Assembly: GCA_027627225.1 (NCBI GenBank)
Contig: CM051034.1
Location: 42,389,048 to 42,453,047 of the forward strand
Source: Congeria kusceri
Lineage: Eukaryota > Mollusca > Bivalvia > Myida > Dreissenidae
Reading direction: 5' to 3'
Length of the DNA stretch: 64,000 nucleotides
This document shows, piece by piece, positions 23,331 through 36,238 of the stretch. Below the pieces are notes generated by a model, which was not told where the DNA came from, made no database searches, and was given only the letters and a program-made list of their open reading frames with translations. A program made the translations under genes and the position numbers. How positions within the stretch are numbered: position 1 is the stretch's first letter; each line of letters starts with the position of its first letter.

Positions 23331-24683
23331 AAAATTACAAATAAAATGTGTTAGGAAATGGTCGTTTAAATCACAAATATTAGAACAAATTCCTAACATG
23401 TATACAACAATGTCAAGAAATATTGAACCGTCCGAAATTCATAAATAAACAACAGTTTAGCCAATTATAGTGTTTACATGATTGTTAAAGGCTTTGAAAT
23501 ACTAATAGTTTGCAGGGAGAAAAAGTACGATACCGAAAATGTATTATAAAGGTCATTTACATAGAACATTCTGAAATTTCTAACATTTTTTTTTAACAAA
23601 TACGCATGCAGTGTTTAACAGTGGAAACATGTCTTGTAATGGCGATATTTTTGACATTTAACAATCAGCGTTTAGTTGTATGTTAATAGGTTAATTTGCA
23701 TAGTTATTGCACTTCATATTTTATTCCAATTTTTTATTTATTTTGACTTTCTTTGCTAAATCATACATATTTTATAAGCAAACTAGCTGGAGCTTATATA
23801 CTCTTACATAAATTTAATGTCTTCATATTTCGAAAAATATCAGCGGACTTGACAAAATTGTATTTAAGTATGTACATATATGTTTAATATTTAATCGGTA
23901 TGTATCTGTTAATTTAATGTGTTTACCACGTATGTTTTCATTTCATATTCCTCATTTTGAAAGATTCTGTGTCAGGACGCTTTTTATTGTACCATTAATT
24001 GTGTACATTTGTTTACCATTGTTGGGCTGTATTATGCGTTGTTCTGTTGTTAGTCAATTAAAGCAAAAAGACGATATATTTTTCTTGTTAAATATATTTT
24101 ATAACCAGTAAATTAACGATTTGATATTCGACCAAATCGTAATACTAAACAATCTGCTTTTCATTAAACACAAGACCTTGCACAAGGCTTCACTTCTGAC
24201 GTTATGACAAGCTTGAGCGCATATGGTATAGCTTGTAATTAAACAGCTTGTTTTAGAAAATTCATTGCACTTATAAATATGTGACACAAACCAGCATATC
24301 AGAAGGCACAATGTGAAGATAAGCGATTTTGGTCTCCAGTCTTCTGTATATGAGCAAGTGCAGTGTATTAATCACTGTTTATGTGATTGCATTATTATAT
24401 GTTTGACAGACGAACGTAAGAGCAACACAGACTGGAAGAATGGTTATACTGTTTATTTATTGTCCGTAGCATTCAGTATCACATTCAAGTCTTTCTCTCT
24501 AATACCAAAATACATTCATGTGTTAACTACGCATGCAGAGAAATTTGAATCTTCGGAGGTAACTTGCTAACTATATATATGGCACGTTATAAACTAAGTA
24601 CGCTTTTTGACGTTTACAATGCAGTGTGTCCCAGGATTTTCACTTCCCTGGGTAACGACAATATACTGAGTAACGAAGATACA
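23331..24683. other. Intergenic, mostly featureless
   Basis: AT-rich. The only item of note is a possible kinase-like exon remnant near 24305-24357 (see findings). Confidence 0.4.
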
Positions 24684-25915
24684 GAGGTCACATGATCTAA
24701 TATGAAGCCTAATACAAACTATTCAAATGTGATGGTATGACACGGACCTCGTGATCTAATATGAAGCCTAATACAAACTATTCAAATGTGATGGTATAAC
24801 ACGGACCGACCACATGATCTAATATGAAGCCTAATACAAACTATTCAAATGTGATGGTATAACACCGACCTCGTGATCTAATATGAAGCCTAATACAAAC
24901 TATTCATATGTGATGGTATGACACGGACCTCGTGATCTAATATGAAGCCTAATACAAACTATTCAAATGTGATGGTATAACACGGACCTCGTGATCTAAT
25001 ATGAAGCCTAATACAAACTATTCAAATGTGATGGTATAACACGGACCGACCACATGATCTAATATGAAGCCTAATACAAACTATTCAAATGTGATGGTAT
25101 AACACCGACCTCGTGATCTAATATGAAGCCTAATACAAACTATTCATATGTGATGGTATGACACGGACCTCGTGATCTAATATGAAGCCTAGTACAAACG
25201 ATTCAAATGTGATGGTATGACACGGACCTCGTGATATAATATGAAGCCTAATACAAACTATTCAAATGTGATGGTATAACACGGACCGACCTCATGATCT
25301 AATATGAAGCCTAATACAAACTATTCAAATGTGATGGTATAACACCGACCTCGTGATCTAATATGAAGCCTAATACAAACTATTCATATGTGATGGTATA
25401 ACACGGACCGACCTCATGATCTAATATGAAGCCTAATACAAACTATTAAAATGTGATGGTATAACACGGACCGATCTCGTGATCTAATATGAAGCCTAAT
25501 ACAAACTATTCAAATGTGATGGTATAACACGGACCGACCTCATGATTTAATATGAAGCCTAATACAAACTATTCAAATGTGATGGTATGACACGGACCTC
25601 GTGATCTAATATGAAGCCTAATACAAACTATTCAAATGTGATGGTATAACACGGACCGACCTCATGATCTAATATGAAGCTTAATACAAACTATTCAAAT
25701 GTAATGGTATAACACGGACCGACCTCATGATCTAATATGAAGCCTAATACAAAATATGCAAATGTGATGGCATAACACGGACCGACCTCATGATCTAATA
25801 TGAAGCCTAATACAAACTATTCAAATGTGATGGTATAACACCGACCTCGTGATCTAATATGAAGCCTAATACAAAGTATTCAAATGTGATGGTATGACAC
25901 GGACCTCATGATACA
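24684..25915. repeat. Satellite array, 59/63-bp monomers in a 240-bp higher-order unit
   Basis: About 20 monomers, each containing GATCTAATATGAAGCCTAAT and ATTCAAATGTGATGGTAT. Spacing alternates between 59 and 63 bp; the longer form has an extra GACC, as in GGACCGACC. The first three blocks (24721-24960, 24961-25200, 25201-25440) are near-identical 240-bp units of four monomers (59+63+59+59). After that the order of monomer types is shuffled. Confidence 0.93.
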
Positions 25916-28900
25916 AACTACTCCAATGTACACGAACCTCAGATCTCACATGACAGAATATGATAACTTTTGTGAAGGTTTTTATCAGAATGATGATCTA
26001 ATATGACCACATAATTCAGACAATGCTCTGTGTTGATGGTATCCCACACATGTATGGTCTAGAGGGAATTTTACATGCCAGTGGTGTTCCGGTGGCTTGT
26101 TTCGCTCGAGTTGATTGTGTAACGCTGTATTACATTTTTAGTTGTTCGCAGGGCAACTATAGGTACCGCTTCTAAAATCCCAAGGCTGTAATCGCTATGG
26201 TTTTAACTCAGTTATTATTACGCGAAAGTAAGAAGTGCCATTCCGGTGGCTTGTATTGCTCGAGTTGATTGTGTAACGCTGTATTACATTTTTACACAAG
26301 CAACGAGAGCGACACAACCCACCAGAACATCACAGTCATGTAGTATTCCATTTATTGTAAACCTCCTAATGGTAAAAACATCCACAAATATGCTACGCAA
26401 CAAAAAATAATAACAAAATAGTACTGTTAAAGAACGCGCATGAATACATTTCGTGTACATAAATGACGTCATTCAATTCCAATCAACATATTGTAACTGC
26501 AGCAACAATTCTATAAATAGAACGGGGTGTTCCCAACGTTACGGAAATATACGATACTCAATGAACGTATTTAAGTAGTCCGGTTTTCCAGCCGTTGAAT
26601 ACGGAATTTTATTTCACGATGTCAAACACAGGAATTCTATCTGGCCTGTTGAATTTTATACTGAAAATACACCAGTATTGGATTCATATTATCAATAGGC
26701 ATATAATAAAACGTAAAGCCTAATTTAAAAAAAACTATTCATCTGTATCATATGAATATGATCCGCTTTGAAGGTTTCTCTCGGAACCATGATCTTATAT
26801 GACCACATAATACAGAACAGGATCCTTTCTGATATTAACATATCAGGGAACCGTTATCTAACATGAAGTGTGGTTCTGCAAATGAACCATATCCGAATGC
26901 ATGTTTAACTTAATGCAAAATAACATATATATTTACTTATTCAGGCAACATATTTTCGCAACTGGTGTACGTGTGTATACTCAAATTTGGTGTATGTATA
27001 TGACCGTGGTACGTTTCTAACATTACTGATGTAACGTGCACGGGGTATATATCAACTTTTAATATGCGTATATATTTAATTTTGTAATAGCCTGCCTGGC
27101 TTATGAATGATTTAGGTTTTAATATACAAATGATTGGGACATATAAGAACTAATTTTAAAAATGATTGGGACATATAACAACTAATTTTAAAAATGATTG
27201 GGACATATAACAACTACTTTTAAAATAAACTAACAGTAATTTAAAACCTTAATCAAAGCCTGCCTGGGCTACTATTGATTGGAGTCAACGTGCTCTCAAA
27301 GACTCTGGTATCAGATCTATCTATCAACTCTAGCCTCAGAACACCCATAAAACTGAAACCATGCAGCAAAACCGGGCACTGGTCTGCTAATGCTATACTT
27401 AGCTGGTTGTGACCACTACAGCAGTTATAATGGTTCATACGTCTCAGGTGTTTCGAATGTTTGGCTCAGTTCATCCCCAACACTGCCAGGCGACTACAGT
27501 GAATCCAAAACTATCATCAAAATACCTATTTATCATTAACAACTAGTTACTCGTTTCCTCGACTATACAACAGCACGCTGCAGACTCCCTAAAACATTGG
27601 TGTTGTTGTTTCGGGGTTTATAGTCCTTCCGCGCCTGAGGCTGCGTTATGTGAGGACTTCCATCTGTGGCTCGTCAGACGGTACATTTAGATGTCGAAAG
27701 TTAAAGGAGCCAATTGATACAAGAAATTTACTGTGTTATTTATATACATTACGTTTTTATAATTTTTGTGTGTTTTTTATTTGCCAAATGTGTGTGTATC
27801 GGACGGTACAAGTTTTCAATATAACCATTTCAGAAAAACGGCCCCGTCCCTGGCGCCCATGTTTTTTAACGAACCAAAATGATTCGATGGAGTCTTTTAT
27901 ATGTATTAGCATTAGGGGATGTAAATTATATACTCGTATACGAGTTTGTTTCATGAAATTGGAATCTGAATAATGGAACATCTTATTTTTATAAGAAAGA
28001 AAATTTCGTATCATATAATATCAATGAAATATATAATTATGACATAAGAAAATATCAGGCCATTAATACTAACGCATGTCAACATATATTCTAATTTAAA
28101 TAAAGTATTATCATTCATAAAACAATAATGCAATAATAATCACACACATTTACCAAAAACGCATTGAATTCAGTTACAACAATCCACACTGAAACAATGA
28201 CAATGTTATCAACAGCGTCACGCTTCATGTAGATCATGTTTCAAAAGAAACTAATTCTGCGCATCATGTCGAGATAACACACATTAAATTTGTGTTTACA
28301 GCTAATTACTTTACCCATTACTTTACCCATCTTCTGAAAACTATTTATTCGGCTCGACAAGCTCTCCAGATATTGCTTAAACCTGAACTTCATCAATTCT
28401 GCATTCCCATGGATAGGGTTTGCACCATTGATTTTCTTTGGTGAATTAAATTGTTGTTGTTCTGATATTTTGCTAGGCTCTGCTGAACTCAATTTTGCTA
28501 GGCTCTGCTGAACTCATTTATTTTAAGGTAACATAAAGGGCAAATTCCTGAATGTCTGTAAATTCTTTTGTTTGTTTTTCGGCGTAGCTGTCTAAGATCA
28601 CTTTTGACCTAGATTTCTTGTGATAATTATGCAGCGGGAAAATTGAATGCCAATAGAATCGGGGAAATTTTCTAATTTTAGGGAATGCAAACTTACAACA
28701 ATGGTCTAATGTATACCAATAACTGTTGCATACTTTGGGGGATTAAAATGTAAATGATTGTTTACATAAGCGTTTAAAATTAAGTTATAAACATATCTTC
28801 GACATACACTCTGGAACTGAACAAAATTATGAACAATTTTACTCATTGTATTTCTTGATCAGAATGTTATATTCATTCACATAATGAAATAACTACTAAA

Positions 28901-29029
28901 CTACATAATCGGCGCGCTCTATAAATAGCAATTACAATGCTTCAATTCACGGGCACGACAGTCGGTCACACGTACAATGTTGCCTGTTGAGCTCGCGTCA
29001 GGCCTGCCTGTAAATAGTGTTAAGATTGA
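25916..29029. other. Intergenic with satellite outliers and small duplications
   Basis: Diverged satellite-like phrases (ATATGACCACATAAT at about 25995 and 26797). A direct repeat of about 58 bp has copies at about 26087 and 26242. A 32-bp tandem triplicate lies at 27129-27228, and a TTTTGCTAGGCTCTGCTGAA duplication at about 28467-28516. No gene recognised; short open frames lack family resemblance. Confidence 0.45.
27129..27228. repeat. 32-bp tandem repeat, three copies
   Basis: AATGATTGGGACATATAA recurs at 27129, 27161 and 27193, each followed by AACTAATTTTAAA or a variant. Confidence 0.9.
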
Positions 29030-29776
29030 TGGAAAAACATCTTTAGAACAGTTTTCAACATAACCAGGGACAGCTACATACAATGGTTTCAAGTTAGAAT
29101 TATTTACAATATTCTAGGTACAAACTCTTTAATGTACAAAATGAAATTGTTAAAAAATAGCATGTGCACTTTTTGTAAACAATATGAAGAAACTCTTATT
29201 CATATTTTTTGGAACTGTCAAAAAGTAAAATGCTTAATTCAAAGAATTAACGATACACTATTCACTAAAAAGTTATCAAATTGTATGTCGGAAATAGACT
29301 GCAGAATATTTATGTTAGGTAGTACCAAAGCAGAAAAACAAAATCTTAACATATTATGTCTTGAAGTGAAAAGATACATATTTAAATGTAGAAAAGATAA
29401 TTTTATTCCAAACTACAACGGTCTTTTAAATAGTTTAGTTTTCTACTACAAAGTATATAATTCATTTAAAGTATCGGAAATAGAAGCAACATCGTGGTCA
29501 CTGATAAGAGATTTTTGTGAACCAAATATACATATATAGACAAGAAAGCATAGCATTTTCTTTTAATGCAACACCGATCATAAGACCTAGATATTCCACT
29601 TCATGTTGATGTAATGCTAACTCTTTAAGAGAAATTACCATATGCAGTCGCATTTGTTTTTGTATTTTTTTTTATTTTTTTTTTTCTATCTATTCTTATT
29701 CAATGTATAAACATGTTTGTATATATACTCTTTATAACATTCAAAGTAACATTTTTTATGTACTATATACCTCTTC

Positions 29777-29822
<46 letters not shown>
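29030..29822 (+). mobile_element. 5'-truncated LINE (L1/Tx1-like) 3' end with poly(A) tail
   Basis: An open frame from TGG at 29030 through the stop at 29539 encodes the C-terminus of a LINE ORF2. WKNIF..YIQWFQVRIIYNILGTN and CTFCKQYEETLIHIFWNC match the equivalent segments of the minus-strand LINE at 43 kb (QWFQYRIIHRIIGTN; CSFCKNSEETIEHIFWEC). This is the Cys-rich zf-RVT-type region after the reverse transcriptase. A 3' UTR follows, then a pure A tract at 29781-29822. Truncation upstream of 29030 is typical of LINE retrotransposition. Dead copy. Confidence 0.85.
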
Positions 29823-29827
<5 letters not shown>

Positions 29828-30412
29828 TGTCACAAGCACAAAATATAAAGTGGTAAATTTCTGGTATTTTTCTGATAAATAAGCAACACAGTATTAACAA
29901 ACTTGATGGAGCTGATATTTCCTATTATTTTATCATTGTGATAAATATTATTGAACGTTGTAACCGACTTTTGTACCCGTGAATTAATAAGAATATACAC
30001 TTGTCTGATATAATAATTTTCAATCTTTCCCGCTATTATTTTCTTACAATTTTAATTGGTTAAATTTGCCTGACAAATTGATGTATCAATTGTTGTTACA
30101 ATTGTGTAAATTACTAGTATTTAGGTTATTCATGTATCACTGGTGATAACATGAGGCGGTATATGATCTGATTATTCACAGTACAGATATTAATAGATTG
30201 AGTTTATCTCAAATTTATTTTTGGGTCGATACGTTTTCTTACGGTGTCCGACAAATCTAGTGTCCGAGAAGTCTCATTAGTAGGGACCGAAAAATCTGGG
30301 GTCCGAGAAGTCTCCTTAGTAGGGACCAAAAAATCTTATGTTGGAGCAGTCACGTAACCGATCATTTTGGTCCTCTTATATTATATTTAGGGCAAAAAAT
30401 GACATCTCAATA
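29823..30412. other. Intergenic
   Basis: A tandem duplication of about 44 bp (GTCCGAGAAGTCTC.TTAGTAGGGACC twice, about 30258-30345); otherwise featureless. Confidence 0.45.
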
Positions 30413-30610
30413 TTAATTTCGACGCCGATTGTCTTTTTTAAAGACATTTCTTGTTATCAGTAACTGGCGATTTATGTGGTATATAGCTCCATCCGGTGCT
30501 TGACTGTAAAATGATCTGTCATTCTGTATGGAAATAATATTGGCGGGCAACCATGTTTTACCAACGTTGCTTTTCACATGTATTGATTGCCCTAGGTATG
30601 CATTTCTCAA
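30413..30610 (-). pseudogene. Ty3/gypsy pol C-terminal fragment
   Basis: A 65-codon minus frame resembles the C-terminal end of mollusc gypsy polyproteins, where integrase is followed by a GQxVxVK / W.PG.I / DRSY / YRRNR-type module. Here the phrases are GQSIHVKSN, KTWLPANI, NDRSFYSQAPDG and YHINRQLLI. No protease, RT, RNase H or LTR is nearby, so it is an isolated relic. The call is by pattern memory; a search would be needed to fix the family. Confidence 0.5.
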
Positions 30611-31365
30611 TTTTAATTGGAATGATTATGTTGATTATGTCTACCTTGCAACAACTGTGATTGTGAAAATCCGAGGTGTTGCAATGGAGTATTTCTGAAC
30701 TCAAGAAATGCAATCACCTTGGCTTCTTGTGCCTTGACAACGACGCGTTTCACTGTTTTAACCACGACTTCAGCCAAACTAGTTGACTGTGCTCTTGTGG
30801 GAGAAATAGTTCAGCAATTGCAGTGACCTTGACCTTTGACAGACAAGCATGTGACACAAGTAGTAGTAGTAGTAGTAGTAGTGGTAGTGGTAGTGGTAGC
30901 AGTGGTAGCTGACACCATGCTATATAAGTATGTTATAGTTTTGTTTGGGTTTTATCTATACAAATGTATAATAGTTAAATGACTTAATAACAACCAGTAT
31001 TGCGCAGTTATATATTTATTCTAGCATTCCAATGAAATCTAATCATCAGCATCTACACTGCTCTACGGCATACTGTAGTTAATAAGTTTTCAGACATCTT
31101 GTCTATTCATTACACATAAATTATAGTCACTGATTCTACATATAGACGTTAATAAGCATCTAAAGTGTGAAGCTGGGTTTTACTTTTTATATCTGACCTG
31201 TATCTGCAGAGGTATGGCCCTTGAATTGGCAAATAATTATCGTTATTAGCAATAGTTACGCACCCGAATGTATAACTAAACGTGAATGATTGCTTACAGT
31301 CCTGAAAAATACAGATTTGTTATTCGTTGGTCTGTATGGTAATAGGCAAATTGCATAAGATTATT
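30611..31365. other. Intergenic
   Basis: An (AGT)n/(GGTAGT)n microsatellite at about 30859-30908. Nothing else recognised. Confidence 0.45.
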
Positions 31366-32568
31366 CACTGTCTAGGATCTCGGTAACACGAAAAATAAAT
31401 ACGGGACGATCTTCGGTCACGGTTGTCGGACGATTTAGCAGTAGTTTGTGTTTTGTAATTAGAGTAAGAGCAAGCAAAGGAAACACCTGAATCGGATTGT
31501 GAAAAAAATCATTTGTTAACTGAACAATTTTAGTATTTGTTACTGTAAGGAGATACGAGAAGTTTGGTTATAATAACTATTTTAATTTAATTTTCCTTTG
31601 TTTTTCTTTTTGATTTAATAATAGATCTACCTGATAATGGACCGATTGCTTTTTGTTTGCTAAAGAAAAGTATATTAATAGTTAGGTTATTAATTTTAAA
31701 CGACACTTTTGCATATCAACGGTATTTATCATAAATATAAACACGTATTAAAACAGTACAATATTTCCATTTTCCACGAAAATATTTCTGTCAGCAAAAT
31801 ATATTGATGGAATTAATAAGAAAAAAACACTACGATTTGAACTCACGCCTACACAACTGCGCACTCCTACGCTAGACTACATTGATCCATAGTGCGCATG
31901 GTCGTAGAAATACTAGATGTATATTTTATTAATTTTCCTATTTCTACTAATTTTTCCGCGCCCGCGAAAAGTGTCATAGTGACAACTTTTTTTATTATTA
32001 TCGATATGCCCCTTTAAAATGTCAAATTTATAATAAAAAGCATAACTTCCTTGAAATTCATCAGAACGAAACGGCCTGAAAATACGCGCATGTCAACCCT
32101 GCTGCATATAAAATGTCAGTGACATTTTGGCTTTCAAAATAAGCTATAATAGTTATCTAAAGCAAGTAAGAAAATAGCCACTGAGCTTAAAAGGTATAGG
32201 CATACATCTGTCTTAGACTTTAATAACGTTTGTAGATATTTTGAACACATGTTTTCGTTATTATAAGTATTATATCCACGCAACCATCTTTGGAGCATTA
32301 TGTATAGTCATTTAAATAAGAGAAATGTATAATATTAGTCATAATACATGTACACTTATATTTCAGAACACAGTCCTAACAGTAAAATACACAGGATGCT
32401 TAACAAATGAACATAATAAATACCATATACTATTTTAAAAACGTTTTTACCACCCCCACATCAAAGTGACATATCGTTCGTCCCGTAACTGTTACCAAAA
32501 TCGTCCGACAACCTTGACCGAAGATCGTCCCGTGTCCATTTCTCGTGTTACCGAGATCCCAGACAGTG
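31366..32568. mobile_element. 1.2-kb nonautonomous DNA element with about 70-bp terminal inverted repeats
   Basis: Left end CACTGTCTAGGATCTCGG. Right end, in reverse complement, CACTGTCTGGGATCTCGG. Homology continues through GTAACACGA, GGGACGATCTTCGGTCA and GTTGTCGGACGATTT (left arm to about 31440, right arm from about 32490). The interior has no long open frame. The two flanks do not show an obvious target duplication, so the superfamily is unassigned. Confidence 0.8.
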
Positions 32569-33159
32569 GTATTGGAATCAACGGAAATATGACCTGGCTA
32601 TAGCTGATCAGTTTTCAACGAGGGTCGAATTTTCACGCATGGATGGGTCATTATATAACGAGCAGGGTCAGCTTTCAACGTTGCAAATTGATCAGTCATC
32701 CGTCGAAAAAGTACTCATGGGGTCAATTTTCAACGGGGTCAAAATTTAATGTTACACTGGCTATATACAGTACAGATAACTAAGTTTATTGCAATATAAC
32801 GACATACGTTCTTAACTGCATGTTATATGTCATTTTGTAGCAGTTGATTGTAGACTTAAAAGTGTAAGTGATTTTCTGCACTGAAGTGATTTTTAATGAC
32901 ACTTGTGAACGTTATTTGATATGTACGTGTGTTTAATTCTCTGATCGTAACGGAAAGTGCCGATTCGTTAATTTTGAATCTCGATTAATAAAAAAATCTG
33001 TGTTAATTCCATATGTGAATTCTGAAGAATTACGATTTAATAAGCGTGATATCTATTTATGCATTCATCATTTTCAATTTGCCTGAATGAATCACATAGG
33101 TATAGTGTTGGTATTTTACACCTGGGTGTACTTACTCAAAACGTCCGTAATTGGAAAAA
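32569..33159. other. Upstream flank of PON copy 1
   Basis: Repeated GGTCA.TTTTCAACG phrases at 32608-32745 suggest another diverged repeat. AT-rich beyond that. No TATA box that I can defend. Confidence 0.35.
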
Positions 33160-34389
33160 ATGTACATCAAGATTGTTGTGATCAGTTCATTTCTGCTCTT
33201 TATTCAACATGCAGTGAGGGTCATGTAAGCAGTTTATTGTTGTTTTTTTTCGTGTATTATTCCTACACAGATTTACATTTAACCAGCGAAAATAGATTCG
33301 TCCCACAGCACTTCGTACTTATTATACGGATGATCAAATATTGCATATAATACAACCTAATCAGTGAGATCTGATTGTTTTGTTTGCGGGGGATATCCAT
33401 GCATATTAGTTGTTATAAAACAGAAGAACAACATATTTTTATGTTTGATTTATAGTTTATAAATGGACTGATTATCGATACATATCTGTTAAAATTGTCA
33501 TTCATAAATGTGTTCTCTTAAAATTGCAAAGTTATTTGAAAACATGAATTGTTTGACAATCCCCTTAATTTATAATTCATTTTTGTGTTGGGACTTGAGA
33601 GATATTCACTGTGACCGGATGACATAAAATTACGGACTGTGAGGCTATATGGACCAGACAATACGGACCATAATTTGGGACGATATGGACTATGTTTGTG
33701 GATAATACGGACCACGACGAGGAGACTTTACGGACCATGCGGAAAATATATGGTTTCTACACAATATAGCCACGATGTGGAATAATTAATGATTTGATGT
33801 ATTGGGTAGCGATATATACAGGCAGAACGTATAACAATCCATTGCTATGGATTGCAGGTAATTTATACTATCAAAATAATATTATCGTGAATAGCAAAAT
33901 ATAGCAAATTAATGCGCCATAATTGTTATAAGTATATGCTTTCTGCAATATTTGTTCAAGATTCTGAATGGGCTATTGTTTGATGTAACAAGTATATACA
34001 TGCATAGAGTATAATAATATAATACAATAATATTTTTATCTTAGTTTGTCGCTATTCAGACTGTTCCTCTCAACCGAAAATATTATCATCAATGTACATG
34101 TTTTAGTTACTCACTAGTTTCAGTGACCTTTTCAATTGGCGTGATTACTCTTTTGTTATGAGCGCGAACATGAGATTTCCGTGTGCTCATAATGACCTAC
34201 TTTACCACAGTTTATTCATATGATTGAAAATGCGTAAAATGAGTGCTGCTGATTATAAAAAGTGATGGGCATTTTTTTAAATGTATTTTGCTATTGCTTT
34301 TTAACCATTTTCATCGGCCCCTCAAAATTTTGTAAATGTTGAAAGACAAGCATTTTCAACAGTAATTTATTAATTTCTTGTCTGATCTA

Positions 34390-35364
34390 CTGGCGCAGTG
34401 CCTAAATCCGCCACATTTGGGGGGTATTTTTACGATATTTTCAAAAGTTGTTACCGATTGACATAAAAATTCACATAAATCAAGATAGGTTTAATGTGCA
34501 TTTACTGGCGTGTTTTGGTTACATTTCAAATACTTAGCAAATGAAAAATATTAATTGAAATTGAAGGCCTAAACATTGTAAAAAAATGAGCGTCGGAGTG
34601 CCTAATCCGCCACACCTCTTTAAAATGTTGAAATTGCTCGAAAATAATATTCTTTTATGAATTCTGTTTTTATGGCAATTTCTTTTGACTTCTTTAGACA
34701 AAACTCCCACTTGTGTTTCTTTAAGGTTCTTTTTCTAGTGTTTAAAATAAACACGGTGATCCGAAGTTGCTTGGTGAAAGTCGTAGATCAGGAACCGTGA
34801 CATGCTTATTTCACATTTGTTCTTATTTAATTTTCCATATTAAGCAGCTCGTTGTCTGTTGTTAATACAATGTTTCATTTCTTCAAATACTCATTTGTTT
34901 TTCTAAAAATAGCTCTGAAACTGAGGCCCTGTGTGCACGTGGGACAAATAATTAGGGTTTTGAGTAGCGAGACATTTGCGCTCTAAATATGCAGTTCTTT
35001 CCGCATGTTATTGTATGTAATGCTAATGAATAATGGTTATTTTTATGCTGCACTTGCTCCCATAGATATAATATTAAACACGATAATTTAATTTTATCAT
35101 GGACACCATGCGGGGACTCAAAATTGCGCATGCGCAGTATGAAATAGATTCCCCGCATGCAGCTTGTTTGCATTTAGGGGTTATGTTCAAAATAATTGGA
35201 TAAAATATTCATTTATGCATAAATCAAGATGAACACTCGCCAGCGTTGTTAAGGGAAAGTATCTGATTGATCGAGATCAACAAAATAGAAATCGTCGGTA
35301 AAAAAACGCTTATTCGGATGGGGTGGCGGATTTAGGCAAGTGGCGGATTTAGGCACTGCGCCAG
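34390..35364. mobile_element. 975-bp MITE-like element with TA target sites
   Basis: Terminal inverted repeats CTGGCGCAGTGCCTAAATCC continuing to GCCAC (about 25 bp, perfect) at 34390-34414 and 35340-35364, each flanked by TA. Extra internal copies of CCTAA(A)TCCGCCAC occur near 34602 and 35325. No transposase open frame. TA target choice suggests an IS630-Tc1-mariner-type or similar mobiliser; that is inference. Confidence 0.8.
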
Positions 35365-35851
35365 TATCAAAATATATGGATACAAAACATAACATTAAAT
35401 GTTTTGGACACAGGACATGCTCAAATGATTTATCCATGGTTAGGCGATTTACACTGAATTGAGTTAACATTACGAGACATCAGTGACAGCCCAGAATCAG
35501 AAAAAAATATTCTGTGTGTCACAGTTACTAGTCAGAAAAGCTAACCGTTGTTTGTTTTTTGTCTTTGCAAAATGAAGAAAGTCTAACTTATTTTGCTACC
35601 GGACCGGTATTGAAAAAGCTTCGTAGGGGAAATCTTTACTAAAGTTGTACTTAAGTGAACATTTAAGATAAACTTTCTGCGTGAAATCCAATTGCTTATG
35701 TTTAAAACACTCAACATCTAAGCAACACTTACTAGTTAATACATTTTAATGTTAAAATACCAATGCGTGAATGAGCCACATACTGAAGGAATTTTATAAA
35801 ATTTCAGAAATGCACTTAAGTTTTCCCTAAGAAGCTTTGTGAATACGGGCC

Positions 35852-36195
35852 AAGGTCACATCTCATTGAATGTCACGGCCAAGGTCACATCTCATTGAAT
35901 GTCACGGCCAAGGTCACATCTCATTGAATGTCACGGCTAAGGTCACATCTCATTGAATGTCACGGCCACGGTCACATCTCATTGAATGTCACGGCCAAGG
36001 TCACATCTCATTGAATGTCACGGCCAAGGTCACATCTCATTGAATGTCACGGCCAAGGTCACATCTCATTGAATGTCACGCCCAAGGTCACGTCTCATTG
36101 AATGTCACGGCCAAGGTCACATCTCATTGAATGTCACGACCAAGGTCACATCTCATTGAATGTCACGGCCAAGGTCACATCTCATTGAATGTCAC
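35852..36195. repeat. 29-bp minisatellite, twelve copies, each with AAGGTCA
   Basis: Units of AAGGTCACATCTCATTGAAT plus GTCACGGCC start every 29 bp from 35852 to 36171, with only single-base variants. With the preceding unit's last bases the join usually reads GCCAAGGTCA; the unit starting at 35939 reads GCTAAGGTCA, 35968 reads GCCACGGTCA and 36142 reads GACCAAGGTCA. In intron 1 of PON copy 1. Confidence 0.95.
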
Positions 36196-36200
36196 CAGAA

Positions 36201-36238
36201 ATGGGTAGTTAGGAGAAAAAATGACGCCAACTACCCAT
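36201..36238. repeat. 10-bp inverted repeat beside the minisatellite
   Basis: ATGGGTAGTT (36201-36210) and AACTACCCAT (36229-36238), loop 18 nt. Confidence 0.65.

Noticed and set aside
35852..36195. CRISPR-like array (29-bp repeats)
   Set aside because: Units are directly adjacent with no variable spacers, in an intron of an animal gene; it is a minisatellite.
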